From NCBI GenBank assembly GCA_003480165.1, contig QUIQ01000007.1, forward strand, positions 21,140-85,139: 64,000 bases of DNA. Reading direction: 5' to 3'. Below the pieces are notes generated by a model. That model ran no database searches, had not been told where the DNA came from, and saw only the letters and a program-made list of their open reading frames with translations. Positions 39,456 through 49,104 of this stretch are shown here, piece after piece. Position 1 is the first letter of the stretch. Every line of letters starts with the position of its first letter. A program made the position numbers and the translations under genes. Source of the stretch: Firmicutes bacterium AM41-11 (GTDB lineage: Bacteria > Bacillota_I > Bacilli_A > Erysipelotrichales > Erysipelotrichaceae).

Positions 39456-40685
39456 ATGAGTGTTTATCAATTTGAAACGAATGTTCCAGAAGAAGAATTT
39501 GATGCATTTGTCAAAAAGAGTCGTTATTGTAACTTGTTGCAGAGTTATCATTGGGCAAATGTAAAAGAAAACTGGGATCATTTATATACCGGAATTTATG
39601 ATGAAAATCGCAAGTTAGTAGCTACGGGTTTGGTTTTAATCAAACATCTACCGGCAAAATTTACGATGTTCTATCTACCTCGCGGACCCATTCTTGATTT
39701 TGAGAATACCCGCTTATTGGAATTCTATTTCTCGGAATTGAAACAAATTGCGAAGAAAAGACATTGTTTATTTATTAAAGTGGATCCCGGAATCACCTAT
39801 GCCGATTACCACTATGAGGAAAAAGATGATGTCACGGCTTATCCCAAAGCCAAAGCCATCATTGCAGAGCTAGAAAAAATCGGGGGAAAGTACAAAGGTT
39901 TAAACAGAGATTTTCATACGACCGTACAACCTCGTTATCATATGACTTGTCATAAAGAAGAATTTGATAGTAAGAATTTCACAAAGAAGGGCAAGAAAAA
40001 TATTAAAATTGCCCAAAAGTCTTTCTTGGAAGTACGAATCGGACAAGAAGAACTCTTGGATGACTTTGCGAAAGTTATGAATAAAACCGAAGAGCGAAAA
40101 GGTATCGCTTTGCGCGATAAAGCGTATTATCAATTGTTGTTGGAACAATATGGCAAAGATTGTTTTATTACGTTGGGCTACTTTAATATCAAAAAAGCGT
40201 ATCAAGAAACTTTAGAGCGTTATCAAAAGTGTTTAAGTGATTTAGAGAATTGTCCCGAAAATGCCAAAAAGAAGCGTTTTACGCTTGAGGAATTAAAAAC
40301 TTCTCTGGAACGGAAAAAAACAGAGTACAAAGAAGAATTAGAGGCATCGGGCGATGAAGTTTGCGTGTGTGGAACTTGTACAGTTATCTATGGACCAACT
40401 TCAGAAATTCTTTATGCCGGTATGGATGAGACATATAAACGTTTAATGGCACCTTATTTAGTTTGGTATGAAACGATGCAACATTGCTTTGATTGCGGAT
40501 GTGAGATGAGCAATATGGGTGGTATTGAAGGTGAACTAGTCGGTGGTTTATCCGATTTTAAGAAAATCTATAATCCAGTCATTCATGAATTTATTGGTGA
40601 ATTTGATATTCCGGTGAATAAATTATTGTTTAAAGCTAGTGAAAAAGCGTATCAAATCCGAAAAAATAAAAATAATCATGAATAA
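39456..40685 (+). CDS. FemA/FemB/MurM-type aminoacyltransferase
   Basis: 409 residues of the FemABX family, which uses aminoacyl-tRNA to add cross-bridge residues to lipid II stem peptides. The fold is recognised from LLQSYHWANVKENW, FYLPRGPILDF and the closing NMGGIEGELVGGLSDFKKIYNP, which is the family's second GNAT-like half. A coiled-coil arm lies at about 247-295 (ETLERYQKCLSDLEN onward), as in FemA and MurM. AGGAGG precedes the ATG. The amino acid added cannot be told. Its position next to the origin, between dnaA and rpmH, is unusual. Confidence 0.85.
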   Translation: MSVYQFETNVPEEEFDAFVKKSRYCNLLQSYHWANVKENWDHLYTGIYDENRKLVATGLVLIKHLPAKFTMFYLPRGPILDFENTRLLEFYFSELKQIAKKRHCLFIKVDPGITYADYHYEEKDDVTAYPKAKAIIAELEKIGGKYKGLNRDFHTTVQPRYHMTCHKEEFDSKNFTKKGKKNIKIAQKSFLEVRIGQEELLDDFAKVMNKTEERKGIALRDKAYYQLLLEQYGKDCFITLGYFNIKKAYQETLERYQKCLSDLENCPENAKKKRFTLEELKTSLERKKTEYKEELEASGDEVCVCGTCTVIYGPTSEILYAGMDETYKRLMAPYLVWYETMQHCFDCGCEMSNMGGIEGELVGGLSDFKKIYNPVIHEFIGEFDIPVNKLLFKASEKAYQIRKNKNNHE

Positions 40686-40689
40686 GCGA

Positions 40690-40719
40690 TTGACTTTTAT
40701 TTTTTCTTGTGATTATAAT
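40690..40719 (+). promoter_or_regulatory. rpmH promoter
   Basis: -35 TTGACT (40690-40695), 18-base spacer, -10 TATAAT (40714-40719). Confidence 0.7.
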
Positions 40720-40767
40720 GATTAGGCAATCTAAATATGTATAAAAGACTGAGGGGTGTGGAAAGAA

Positions 40768-40902
40768 ATGAAAAGAACATATCAGCCAAGTAAGAAGAGA
40801 CGTCAAAGAACGCATGGTTTCCGTGCTAGAATGGCAACCAAAGGTGGTCGCAACGTTCTTTCTAGAAGAAGAGCGAAAGGCAGAAAGGTATTATCCGCAT
40901 AG
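40768..40902 (+). CDS. rpmH: Ribosomal protein bL34
   Basis: 44 residues: [18 protein letters not shown], then [17 protein letters not shown] and AKGRKVLSA, the standard highly basic L34 sequence. A purine-rich GGAAAGAA precedes the ATG. It opens the conserved rpmH-rnpA-yidC-khpB block found next to dnaA in most bacteria. Confidence 0.97.
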   Translation: MKRTYQPSKKRRQRTHGFRARMATKGGRNVLSRRRAKGRKVLSA

Positions 40903-40927
40903 AAATCACCTATTAGGTGATTTTTTT
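40903..40927 (+). terminator. Hairpin with T-run between rpmH and rnpA
   Basis: AAATCACC pairs with GGTGATTT and is followed by more T. It probably reduces read-through so that more L34 than RNase P protein is made. Confidence 0.65.
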
Positions 40928-40946
40928 GTCTGGATAGGAGTGTATT

Positions 40947-41282
40947 GTGAAAAAAGCAAAACGTGTTTGTAAGAACTATGAATTCACATCGATTATCCAG
41001 CATAGGACATTCGTTAAATCATCTTCTTTTGTTTGTTACTTTGAAGCGCGAAAATGTGAACATGCGCGAGTTGGAATTTCAGTAGGAAAAAAGCTAGGCA
41101 ATGCGGTTGTTCGTAACAAAATCAAACGTCAAGTTCGAAGTATGGTAGATGATTGTTTTGATTTTAACGAAGCCTTTGACACAATTATTATTGTGCGACC
41201 TCGTTATCATCAGCAATCCTTTGAAGAAAATCTCAATGAATTAAAGAATGATCGAAAACGGATTCTTAAGAGAATAAAGTAG
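40947..41282 (+). CDS. rnpA: Ribonuclease P protein component
   Basis: 111 residues. The RNR signature appears as AVVRNKIKRQVRSMV, with the upstream ARVGISVGKKLGNA. It binds RNase P RNA to mature tRNA 5' ends. The start is GTG with TAGGAG six bases upstream. Confidence 0.95.
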   Translation: MKKAKRVCKNYEFTSIIQHRTFVKSSSFVCYFEARKCEHARVGISVGKKLGNAVVRNKIKRQVRSMVDDCFDFNEAFDTIIIVRPRYHQQSFEENLNELKNDRKRILKRIK

Positions 41283-41292
41283 AGGAAAAATT

Positions 41293-42285
41293 ATGAGCAA
41301 CTTTTTACGTAAAAAAGCAAAGATTCTATTCGTATGTTTCTTTGTATTGTTGACTTGTACAGCTTGTTCTAGTCCACGAGGAAAAGATGGAAAAACGAAA
41401 GTTGACCAAATTATCTCGAATGAAGAATTTAAAGTAAAAAGATCTGACGTAAGCATCGAAAATATGAAAGATGCGAAGTTGGAAAAAGAGTACAAGAAAT
41501 TAGACAAAGATGATGAAATCACAATTAAACCAACAACATTCAAACAAGCTTGGTCTTCTGGTTGGTTTGATGGCTTAATTGTATGGCCTTTAGCTACTTT
41601 GATTAATAAAGTCAGTGCGGCAACGGATGCTGGTATTGGAATTATTGTTACAACAGTTATCTTGCAGGTGGTTTTATTTGCGTTTACCGCAAAATCACAA
41701 ATGTCGAACCAAAAGATGCAAGAAATTCAACCAGAAATTCAAAAGATTCAAAACAAATACAAAGGTAAAACGGATCAACAATCGCAAATGCGTATGTATC
41801 AAGAAACCCAGGCTTTGTATCAAAAGTATGATATTCATCCATTTGGTACAATGTTGGTAACTTTTATTCAATTACCAATCATGATGGGAATGTACTATGC
41901 GACAATGCGTGCTAGTTCAGTTATCTATGGATCTTTCTTAGGCATGAAGTTATTTAATACACCAATGTATGCGATTCGTCATTTAATGGTAGGATCAATT
42001 GTTGTATATATCTTGATGGTTGTTTGCCAATTGGTATCAATGATGCTTCCACAATGGCAAAAGAAATGGCAAGATAAGAAAGATCATGTGAAAAAACATA
42101 GTTATCGTGAAGAAAATCAAACCGCTAACGCAATGAACATGTATATGTATGCAATGTGTATCATGTTTGCGTTCATCTATGTTTCTTGGCCATTAGCCAT
42201 GTCATTCTACTGGATGGTTACATCTATTATTCGTATTATTCAACAACTTGTATTGCATAAACATATGAATGCAAACAAAAAGTAG
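41293..42285 (+). CDS. yidC: YidC/Oxa1-type membrane protein insertase (lipoprotein)
   Basis: 330 residues. The N-terminus is a lipoprotein signal (LLTCTAC; lipid Cys25, with an unusual Cys at -3). The insertase core starts near residue 95 with about five membrane helices; IHPFGTMLVTFIQLPIMMGMYYA is typical of Gram-positive YidC1/SpoIIIJ, and a basic tail follows. It inserts proteins together with or independently of Sec. GAGG precedes the ATG. Confidence 0.93.
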   Translation: MSNFLRKKAKILFVCFFVLLTCTACSSPRGKDGKTKVDQIISNEEFKVKRSDVSIENMKDAKLEKEYKKLDKDDEITIKPTTFKQAWSSGWFDGLIVWPLATLINKVSAATDAGIGIIVTTVILQVVLFAFTAKSQMSNQKMQEIQPEIQKIQNKYKGKTDQQSQMRMYQETQALYQKYDIHPFGTMLVTFIQLPIMMGMYYATMRASSVIYGSFLGMKLFNTPMYAIRHLMVGSIVVYILMVVCQLVSMMLPQWQKKWQDKKDHVKKHSYREENQTANAMNMYMYAMCIMFAFIYVSWPLAMSFYWMVTSIIRIIQQLVLHKHMNANKK

Positions 42286-42294
42286 GGGGATATT

Positions 42295-42921
42295 ATGGCT
42301 TTTGAAAAATTTTCGGGAAAAACTTTAGAAGAAGCATTAAATTTAGCTTGTCAAAGTAAAGGCGTAAGCCAAGATGAATTGCATTATACGGTTTTAGAAG
42401 AAAAAAGTGGTTTTCTTGGCATTGGTAAACAAGTAGATATTGAAGTCTATTGTGAAAAAGATGTAGAAGCATTTATTAAAGATTATATACAAAACTACTT
42501 CGACAATGCCGAATTAGATGGAACGGTTGAAATTCAAAATGACCATGGTTTTTATCGCGTCAGCGTAAATACCAACAACAATGCCATCTTAATTGGAAAA
42601 GCCGGTCGTTCACTACAAGCGTTTAACCGTTTGGTGAAAGTAGCGGCAAGTGCGGAATTCAAGAAAAAAATTGGCTTGTTGATTGATGTCAATGGATATA
42701 AAGAAGAGCGTTACGAAAAGTTATGTCGTATGGCGGTTCGCGTTGCCAAAGATGTACGTCGTACCAAGATTGATGCCTCTCTTGATCCAATGACAGCGGA
42801 TGAAAGAAAAGCCGTTCATAACGCTTTAGCGGATTTAGACAACATCTCTACGCATTCTGAAGGCGAAGGAGATCGTCGTCATATCAATATTTTATATACA
42901 CCTGGTAAAGAGGTTGAATAA
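42295..42921 (+). CDS. khpB: KhpB/Jag RNA-binding protein
   Basis: 208 residues: Jag_N (1-50, FSGKTLEEALNLA and SGFLGIG), a KH domain (about 80-150, AILIGKAGRSLQAFNRLV) and an R3H domain (150-208, YKEERYEKL and RKAVHNAL...SEGEGDRR). In streptococci KhpB/EloR tunes cell elongation via small RNA-type regulation. It follows yidC by nine bases, the usual pairing. Confidence 0.92.
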   Translation: MAFEKFSGKTLEEALNLACQSKGVSQDELHYTVLEEKSGFLGIGKQVDIEVYCEKDVEAFIKDYIQNYFDNAELDGTVEIQNDHGFYRVSVNTNNNAILIGKAGRSLQAFNRLVKVAASAEFKKKIGLLIDVNGYKEERYEKLCRMAVRVAKDVRRTKIDASLDPMTADERKAVHNALADLDNISTHSEGEGDRRHINILYTPGKEVE

Positions 42922-42949
42922 ATAACGAGAATCTCTCGTTATTTTTTTT
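42921..42949 (+). terminator. Terminator after khpB
   Basis: AATAACGAGA pairs with TCTCGTTATT, followed by six more T. The pth ribosome binding site starts immediately after the T-run. Confidence 0.8.
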
Positions 42950-42957
42950 GGAGGTTT

Positions 42958-43518
42958 ATGAAAATAATAGTAGGATTAGGCAATCCAGGAACGAAATATG
43001 AAAATACGCGGCATAATGCTGGTTTTATGGTAATGGATGCCTTGGCAAAAGAATGTTCCTTATCCTTTGATCAAGAAAAATTTCAAGCCATGTTTGCCAA
43101 AGGAAAAATCAAAGGAGATGATGTGATTCTTATGAAACCCACAACATATATGAATAACAGTGGGTTTGCGTGTCGTGAAGTCATGGATTTTTTTAAAGCA
43201 AGTCCAGAGGACTTTTTGATTATCTACGATGATATTGATTTAGATGTAGGCCGAATCCGTCTACGTCAAAAAGGAAGTGCTGGCGGCCATAATGGCATCA
43301 AAAGTATTATCCAATGCCTTGGTACAAGCAATTTTGATCGGATTCGTGTAGGAACAACACGCGATCCTCAAATTCCCATTATCAACTGGGTTTTGACAAA
43401 ATTTAAAGCAGAAGAAATGGACGCTTTACATCAAGCTATTGAAAAAGCCAGTCAAGCTGCTTATTATTCCATTGATCATACGTTTGCCCAAACCATGAAT
43501 CAATATAATACGAAATAG
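42958..43518 (+). CDS. pth: Peptidyl-tRNA hydrolase
   Basis: 186 residues. IVGLGNPGTKYENTRHNAGF carries the catalytic His (HNAG), followed by KPTTYMNNSG and YDDIDLDVGRIRLR and GGHNGIKSII. It recycles peptidyl-tRNA released from stalled ribosomes. The GGAGG is only three bases from the ATG, an unusually tight spacing, but no other start fits the family. It precedes mfd by eight bases. Confidence 0.95.
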   Translation: MKIIVGLGNPGTKYENTRHNAGFMVMDALAKECSLSFDQEKFQAMFAKGKIKGDDVILMKPTTYMNNSGFACREVMDFFKASPEDFLIIYDDIDLDVGRIRLRQKGSAGGHNGIKSIIQCLGTSNFDRIRVGTTRDPQIPIINWVLTKFKAEEMDALHQAIEKASQAAYYSIDHTFAQTMNQYNTK

Positions 43519-43526
43519 GTGATATT

Positions 43527-46500
43527 TTGAATGAAATACTTGCGCAACGCTTAAAAGATAATTCCGTTGTCAAAGAAGTTTTGAACAAAGGAAATCGCGT
43601 AGGAAATCTCTTTCCTATGGAAGAGGCAGTCATCTTAGCTACTGCTTTTCAAGTAAATCCAAAGACCAGAATTATCGTAAAAAAGAATCGTTATGAAGCT
43701 CAGCAACTCTACCAACGGTTAGAACCCCTGTTGGATGATGTGCTGCTTTTTGTCATGGAAGAAAGTTTGCGCGTGCAAGCCATTGCTTCCAGTCCAGAAG
43801 ATAAAGAACAAGTTGTCGCTTTTTTATCAACTTGTCTAATGGAGCCAAAAGAGCGAATTATTATCTGTAATACGGCAGCTTTTTTACGTTTTTTACCAGA
43901 TGTATCTTTCTATCAGTCCATGTGTCAAACTTTAAAAGTGGATATGGAATTAGATATGAATACTCTAAAAGCCCAACTTCAACGCTCCGGTTATGCCAAA
44001 GTCAATTATGTCGATCGACCTTGTACCTATGCATCCAGGGGTGGCATTATTGACATATTCTCCCTACAATATGAAAATCCGATTCGCATCGAATTCTTTG
44101 ATACTGAAATTGAATCCATTCGTTTCTTTGATGAGACTAGTCAACGCACAATTCGTGCGATAGACCAAGTAACCATTGGTCCAGCTAGTGATATCTTGTT
44201 TACGGATGAGCAGATTCAAACCATTCATCAAAAAGTAGCCGAAAAATGTGCAAAACAAGAAAAACGGTTGCCGGAAGAACAATTTTCTTTATTGCAGGAA
44301 AATATCGAAAACGATTTGATGGCTTTGGATAGCTATGATCCTGATGCGCACCTTTATTGGTACTATAGCTATTGTTCACGTAGTTCTATCTTAGATTATG
44401 TATCTGGACAAGTTATTATCAGCAATATGGAAGAAGTCCAAGAAGAAGTGAAAGACTTAAAAGAAAACAATATTGTCTTTATGCAGGAAATGATAGCTGA
44501 TCAAAGAGCTTTACCACAATATGAATGCATGCATGATTTTGATCGTTTAAGTAAATCCAGTATCGCATTTCATGAATTCTTAGATTTTAAAGATCCTTTA
44601 ACTTCTAATCTCTATCCGATTGAAAAAGCCAGTTTACCGGTTCAGGAACAATTGGAACAATGGCATTTTGAGGAAGTCTTTTTTGCGGTTTCCAATGAGG
44701 CTAAAGCGCGACTCAAGCCTTATTTAAAAGGCAAATATACCTTTATCGAACCGTGTTTTTATGAAGGATTTTCCTATGAAAACTGGGCTGTGCTGACAGA
44801 AAAAGAGCTCTTTATCCAAAAAACGAAACAAAGAAGATATAAAAAGACCTTTAAAGAAGGGCAGATTATCGAATCTGTTTTAGAACTGGAAAAATACGAT
44901 TACGTTGTTCATGAACAATATGGAATAGGTCAATATTTAGGTATTGTGACCAAAGAAGTCAATAAACAGAAGTTGGATTACTTACATATTATTTATGCCG
45001 GGGGAGATGATTTATTCGTTCCTTTATCCCAATTTCAATTGGTGCGTAAATACATCTCCAAAGAAGGTGTAGGCATTCATTTAAGTAAGCTTGGTAGTGA
45101 TCAATGGAAAAAGACCAAGGCCAAAGTCAATAAAAAAGTCGAAGAGATTGCCGAGCGTTTAATTGAACTCTATGCATCTAGAAATGAAAATATTGGCTTT
45201 GCGTATGCACCGGATGATGCTTTGCAGCAAGAATTTGAAGAAGCCTTTATTTATGAACCAACACCAGATCAAATTCGGGCTACCGAAGAAATCAAACGGG
45301 AGATGGAAAAACCTAAGCCAATGGACCATCTTTTATGTGGGGATGTAGGTTTTGGAAAAACGGAAGTGGCAATGCGTTGTGCGTTTAAAGCTATTACCAA
45401 TGGCAAACAAGTGGTCTTCTTGTGTCCCACAACGATTTTATCGATGCAGCACTATCAGACTTTATCCAAGCGCTTTGCGTATACGGGCGCCAATATTGCC
45501 TTAGTAAATCGTTTTGTTTCTACCAAAGAAATCAAAGAGATCAAACAAAAACTGGCAGCTGGCATGATTGATATTGTGATTGGTACGCATAAATTATTAA
45601 ATAAAACCTTCCAATATAAAGATTTAGGTTTATTGATTATTGATGAGGAACAGCGTTTTGGGGTAACGCATAAAGAACGTATTAAAGAGATGAAAAATAG
45701 TATTGATGTACTTTCTCTAAGTGCAACACCGATTCCACGTACATTACAGATGTCTTTAATTGGGGTACGTACGATTAGTCAGTTAAATACGGCACCAGCC
45801 CAAAGACATCCGATTCAAACTTATGTAATGGAAAAACGAGGACGTGTCATTAAAGAAATCATTCAAAGAGAACTCTCACGTTCTGGACAAGTCTTTTATT
45901 TATACAACGATATTTCTAAAATTTATAAAGTAGCAGAAAATCTTCAAACTTTATTTCCCGATGCGCAAATTGGGGTGGCACATGGGCGTATGAGTAGCGA
46001 TGAGATTGAGAAGACGATGATTGATTTCGCAAATAAAGTCTATGATGTTCTCGTTTGTACAACGATTATTGAAACGGGATTGGATATTGAAAATGCCAAT
46101 ACGATGATTATTGAAAATGCAGATCGTTTTGGCTTATCGCAATTGTATCAAATTCGTGGTCGGGTTGGTCGAAGAGAGAAAATTGCTTACTGTTATTTAA
46201 TGGTTCAACCAAATAAAGTCTTAAATGAACAAGCGCGGAAACGTTTAAAATCTATTAAGGAATTTACTCAGCTGGGCTCTGGTTATAAAATTGCGATGCG
46301 TGATTTAACGATTCGTGGAGCGGGAGATCTACTTGGTCCGCAACAAGCGGGCTTTATTGACCAGATTGGTTTAGATCTATACTTGGAAATGTTAGGTAAT
46401 GCGATTAAAACGAAAAAAGGTGAAAAAGTCGAAGAAACAAAAGAGAAGACGGCGAAAATTGCGATGAATGGCTATATTCCGAAAGAGTTCACCAGCAATG

Positions 46501-46904
46501 ATGGGGATAAGCTTTCTTTGTACCAGGATATTTCGAAAGTTCATTCACCAAAAGAGCTGGATGCCTATAAAAAACGTATCGAAGACTTGTATGGACGGAT
46601 TCCTGCTTCGGTCGAAAAGCTCTTTGAAAGAAGACGAATTGATCTCTTTGTCAATCAACCAGGTGTGGATTCACTCATGGAGAAACAAAATGAAATTTGT
46701 TTGACGATGGATGAAGCTTGGTCTAGTCAATGTGATGGCGTAAAATTGTTTGAGACGATGAATGAAATCAGTCGAAAGATTCAATTGTCTTTAAAAGCTG
46801 GAAAAATTGAAATTGTGATAAAAAATCAAAAAAATCCATATGATTTACTTATGAAAATCATACAAGTACTCACAGAAGATGGAGAAAGTTATGCGCGTAG
46901 ATAA
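43527..46904 (+). CDS. mfd: Transcription-repair coupling factor
   Basis: 1125 residues. A UvrB-like N-terminus with RGGIIDIFSLQYENPIRIEFF, the RNA polymerase interaction domain (VVHEQYGIGQYLG), and a RecG-like translocase with LLCGDVGFGKTEVAMR (Walker A), IDEEQRFGV and SATPIPRTLQMSL, RVGRREKIAYCYL. The C-terminal TRCF domain follows. It removes stalled RNA polymerase and recruits UvrA. The start is TTG with AGGTGATATT upstream. Confidence 0.96.
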   Translation: MNEILAQRLKDNSVVKEVLNKGNRVGNLFPMEEAVILATAFQVNPKTRIIVKKNRYEAQQLYQRLEPLLDDVLLFVMEESLRVQAIASSPEDKEQVVAFLSTCLMEPKERIIICNTAAFLRFLPDVSFYQSMCQTLKVDMELDMNTLKAQLQRSGYAKVNYVDRPCTYASRGGIIDIFSLQYENPIRIEFFDTEIESIRFFDETSQRTIRAIDQVTIGPASDILFTDEQIQTIHQKVAEKCAKQEKRLPEEQFSLLQENIENDLMALDSYDPDAHLYWYYSYCSRSSILDYVSGQVIISNMEEVQEEVKDLKENNIVFMQEMIADQRALPQYECMHDFDRLSKSSIAFHEFLDFKDPLTSNLYPIEKASLPVQEQLEQWHFEEVFFAVSNEAKARLKPYLKGKYTFIEPCFYEGFSYENWAVLTEKELFIQKTKQRRYKKTFKEGQIIESVLELEKYDYVVHEQYGIGQYLGIVTKEVNKQKLDYLHIIYAGGDDLFVPLSQFQLVRKYISKEGVGIHLSKLGSDQWKKTKAKVNKKVEEIAERLIELYASRNENIGFAYAPDDALQQEFEEAFIYEPTPDQIRATEEIKREMEKPKPMDHLLCGDVGFGKTEVAMRCAFKAITNGKQVVFLCPTTILSMQHYQTLSKRFAYTGANIALVNRFVSTKEIKEIKQKLAAGMIDIVIGTHKLLNKTFQYKDLGLLIIDEEQRFGVTHKERIKEMKNSIDVLSLSATPIPRTLQMSLIGVRTISQLNTAPAQRHPIQTYVMEKRGRVIKEIIQRELSRSGQVFYLYNDISKIYKVAENLQTLFPDAQIGVAHGRMSSDEIEKTMIDFANKVYDVLVCTTIIETGLDIENANTMIIENADRFGLSQLYQIRGRVGRREKIAYCYLMVQPNKVLNEQARKRLKSIKEFTQLGSGYKIAMRDLTIRGAGDLLGPQQAGFIDQIGLDLYLEMLGNAIKTKKGEKVEETKEKTAKIAMNGYIPKEFTSNDGDKLSLYQDISKVHSPKELDAYKKRIEDLYGRIPASVEKLFERRRIDLFVNQPGVDSLMEKQNEICLTMDEAWSSQCDGVKLFETMNEISRKIQLSLKAGKIEIVIKNQKNPYDLLMKIIQVLTEDGESYARR

Positions 46905-47151
46905 ATATTTAAAAACAGCTCGTATTCTAAAACGAAGAGAAGCGGCTAAAGAATTAGCGCTTCAAGGGCGGATTCAGATCAATGGCCGCATCGCAAAACC
47001 TTCTACAGAAGTAGAAGTGGGTGATGTATTGCGCTTGGAATTTGGCTATCGGATTCTAGAAATTAAAATCTTGGATATCCAAAAACAAGTATCGAAACAA
47101 AATGCGAGTTTACTATTTGAAATTTTAAAGGAAGAGAAAATCGATGATTGA
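46891..47151 (+). CDS. rqcP: RqcP (YabO-like) S4-domain ribosome quality-control factor
   Basis: 86 residues. MRVDKYLKTARILKRREAA followed by ALQGRIQINGRIAKPSTEVEVGD is the S4 signature of the RqcP/Hsp15 family, and the order mfd-rqcP is conserved. In B. subtilis RqcP works with RqcH to add alanine tails on stalled chains. The ATG at 46891 has GGAG six bases upstream and overlaps the mfd end by 14 bases. Confidence 0.9.
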   Translation: MRVDKYLKTARILKRREAAKELALQGRIQINGRIAKPSTEVEVGDVLRLEFGYRILEIKILDIQKQVSKQNASLLFEILKEEKIDD

Positions 47152-47542
47152 GGTCGTATGTGGGGTTTTGATTCAGAAGGAAAAGTGTTTCATTGCCCGA
47201 CGAAACTATGGTTCCTCCAAAGGCTGGTATGAATTTCCGGGTGGAAAAGTAGAGGCTGGGGAAAGTAAAGAAGCAGCGTTAAAAAGAGAATGGCAAGAAG
47301 AACTCGATATCGAAATAGAAAATATTCAGTATCTGGCTTCTTCGAAGGATCAACAAGATTATCCATTTCATTTAACTTGTTTTACGTGTACTTCGAAACA
47401 AACTCCAACCCATTCGCATGCCCATGACCAATGGATTTGGACCACACCTGATCACATTTATGATTATCCTTTCTTTGAAAGTGATAAAGCTTTAGTGCAA
47501 GCTTTAAAGGAGGTGTGGGCCGATGTTTCAAAAGACGAATGA
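47144..47542 (+). CDS. Nudix hydrolase (MutT-like)
   Basis: 132 residues. The Nudix box is GGKVEAGESKEAALKREWQE plus EL, with the W-x-FPGGK context typical of 8-oxo-dGTP diphosphatases. The likely role is removing oxidised dGTP, but other nucleotide substrates are possible. Overlaps rqcP by eight bases and the next gene by 20, so it is coupled in the operon. Confidence 0.85.
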   Translation: MIEVVCGVLIQKEKCFIARRNYGSSKGWYEFPGGKVEAGESKEAALKREWQEELDIEIENIQYLASSKDQQDYPFHLTCFTCTSKQTPTHSHAHDQWIWTTPDHIYDYPFFESDKALVQALKEVWADVSKDE

Positions 47543-48713
47543 AATCAAGGTATTAAGAGATCCGATTCATGGTTATATTCATATTTCTTATCAGGTCATC
47601 TGGGATTGTCTGAACGCCAGAGAATTTCAAAGACTACATCGGATTCATCAATTAGGTGGGGTATTTCAGGTCTACCATACGGCCGAACATTCGCGTTTTG
47701 CGCATAGTTTAGGCGTTTATGAAATTGTCCGACGCATGGTTGAAGAGATTCGTGATTTAAGTGAATCCCTCGATGAATTTGAAAAGTTACAAGTTATGTG
47801 TGCGGCTTTACTGCATGATTTAGGTCATGGACCGTATTCCCATTTCTTTGAATCTTTACAGAGTATTTCCCATGAACAGCGAACAGCTCTATTAATATTG
47901 GATGAAAAGAGTGAAGTGCATCAGGCTTTGGTGAAAGCTCATCCTGAATTACCGCAAAAAGTTGTTGCGATTCTCCAACATACCCATCCCAAAAAGATGT
48001 TAAGTCAGATGATTTCCAGCCAACTGGATGCCGATCGGATGGATTATTTACTTCGTGATGCGTATGAGACAGGAACGAGTTATGGAACTTTTGATCTAGA
48101 ACGAATTTTACGTACGATGCGGGTAAAAGAGGAAACGTTATGTATGAAGGAAAGTGGCATGCATAGTGTCGAAGACTATATCATGGCGCGCTATCATATG
48201 TATTGGCAAGTCTACTTACATCCCGATGCGAAAAGTTATGAATTGTTGATACAACTGTTTTTTAAACAATATGAAAAAAGTGCAACAACAATTCCTTTAT
48301 TGGATTGTTTGACAAGAGATTGTACCAATGAAGAATTCTTATTGATGGATGAAGCGCGATTATTAACGGGCTTTCAAGAAGCTTGTACGTGTGATGATCC
48401 TTTATTAAAAGAATATGCGCGATGTATTTTAGATCGTCATTTACTGGAATGGAAAGAAAATCCTACGGCTCAAGAAGAGCAGGAAATCAAAGCTAAATTA
48501 GAAAAGGCTGGCTATGATTTAGAGGCTTGGTATGTTGAAGAAAAGACGAAAAATAATGCCTATTTACCTTATACAGAGGAAGATTCTATTATCTGGATCT
48601 TAGATAAAAATCAACAATTACAGTGTCTATCTTCCAAGTCGGAAATTGTAAAAGCGCTATTGCGTATGGAAAATCAATTAGAAAAAAGAATTTATTATAG
48701 GAAAAACCTATGA
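47523..48713 (+). CDS. HD-domain phosphohydrolase (SAMHD1-like dNTPase family)
   Basis: 396 residues. The HD metal site is spread over HSRFAHSLGVYE, ALLHDLGHGPYSHFFE (the HD pair) and SSQLDADRMDYLLRDAY, which is the arrangement of the SAMHD1/YdhJ-type family. Those hydrolyse dNTPs or other phospho-substrates. It follows a MutT-like gene, so both may act on the nucleotide pool. AAGGAGG lies nine bases before the ATG. Confidence 0.85.
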   Translation: MFQKTNEIKVLRDPIHGYIHISYQVIWDCLNAREFQRLHRIHQLGGVFQVYHTAEHSRFAHSLGVYEIVRRMVEEIRDLSESLDEFEKLQVMCAALLHDLGHGPYSHFFESLQSISHEQRTALLILDEKSEVHQALVKAHPELPQKVVAILQHTHPKKMLSQMISSQLDADRMDYLLRDAYETGTSYGTFDLERILRTMRVKEETLCMKESGMHSVEDYIMARYHMYWQVYLHPDAKSYELLIQLFFKQYEKSATTIPLLDCLTRDCTNEEFLLMDEARLLTGFQEACTCDDPLLKEYARCILDRHLLEWKENPTAQEEQEIKAKLEKAGYDLEAWYVEEKTKNNAYLPYTEEDSIIWILDKNQQLQCLSSKSEIVKALLRMENQLEKRIYYRKNL

Positions 48714-48735
48714 TTTGTGATATTATGCGATAGCT

Positions 48736-49104
48736 ATGAGTGCAAATATTACTTTATTAGAACAGAAAACGCAAACGATTCATTTTCGAGGAAATGGTGA
48801 AGTATTGCGCAAGAAACAAGGTTTTGAAGTTCGTTTTAAAGATCGTACATATAGCTATTGTTGGAAAATCTATGAAAAAGCTTGTACGATTCAATCAAGT
48901 AGTGAAATAGATGTCTTCTTAACTTTAAAAGAAAATCATCGGACCAAGGGACATATTGATTCTGAATATGGACGGATTCCGGTGGAATGTGAATTAATCG
49001 AATATACCGTTTGTAAGGATGAAGTGGAAGTGATGTATGATTTGATCCAAGGATCGGAACGACAGAGATTTCATTTTATTTTATCGATAAAGGAGGATAT
49101 GTGA
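48736..49104 (+). CDS. DUF1934 (YwiB-like) protein
   Basis: 122 residues, mostly beta strands, of the DUF1934 family; the small beta-barrel protein next to argS (ywiB in B. subtilis). Function unknown. There is no Shine-Dalgarno before the ATG; a TATTAT box lies nine bases upstream, so translation may start on a nearly leaderless message or depend on the HD gene's transcript. It ends where argS begins. Confidence 0.75.
   Translation: MSANITLLEQKTQTIHFRGNGEVLRKKQGFEVRFKDRTYSYCWKIYEKACTIQSSSEIDVFLTLKENHRTKGHIDSEYGRIPVECELIEYTVCKDEVEVMYDLIQGSERQRFHFILSIKEDM

Noticed and set aside
39136..39581. Open frames of 71-123 codons across the origin region
   Set aside because: They run through the DnaA-box repeats and lack ribosome binding sites and protein-like composition; origin DNA explains them better.
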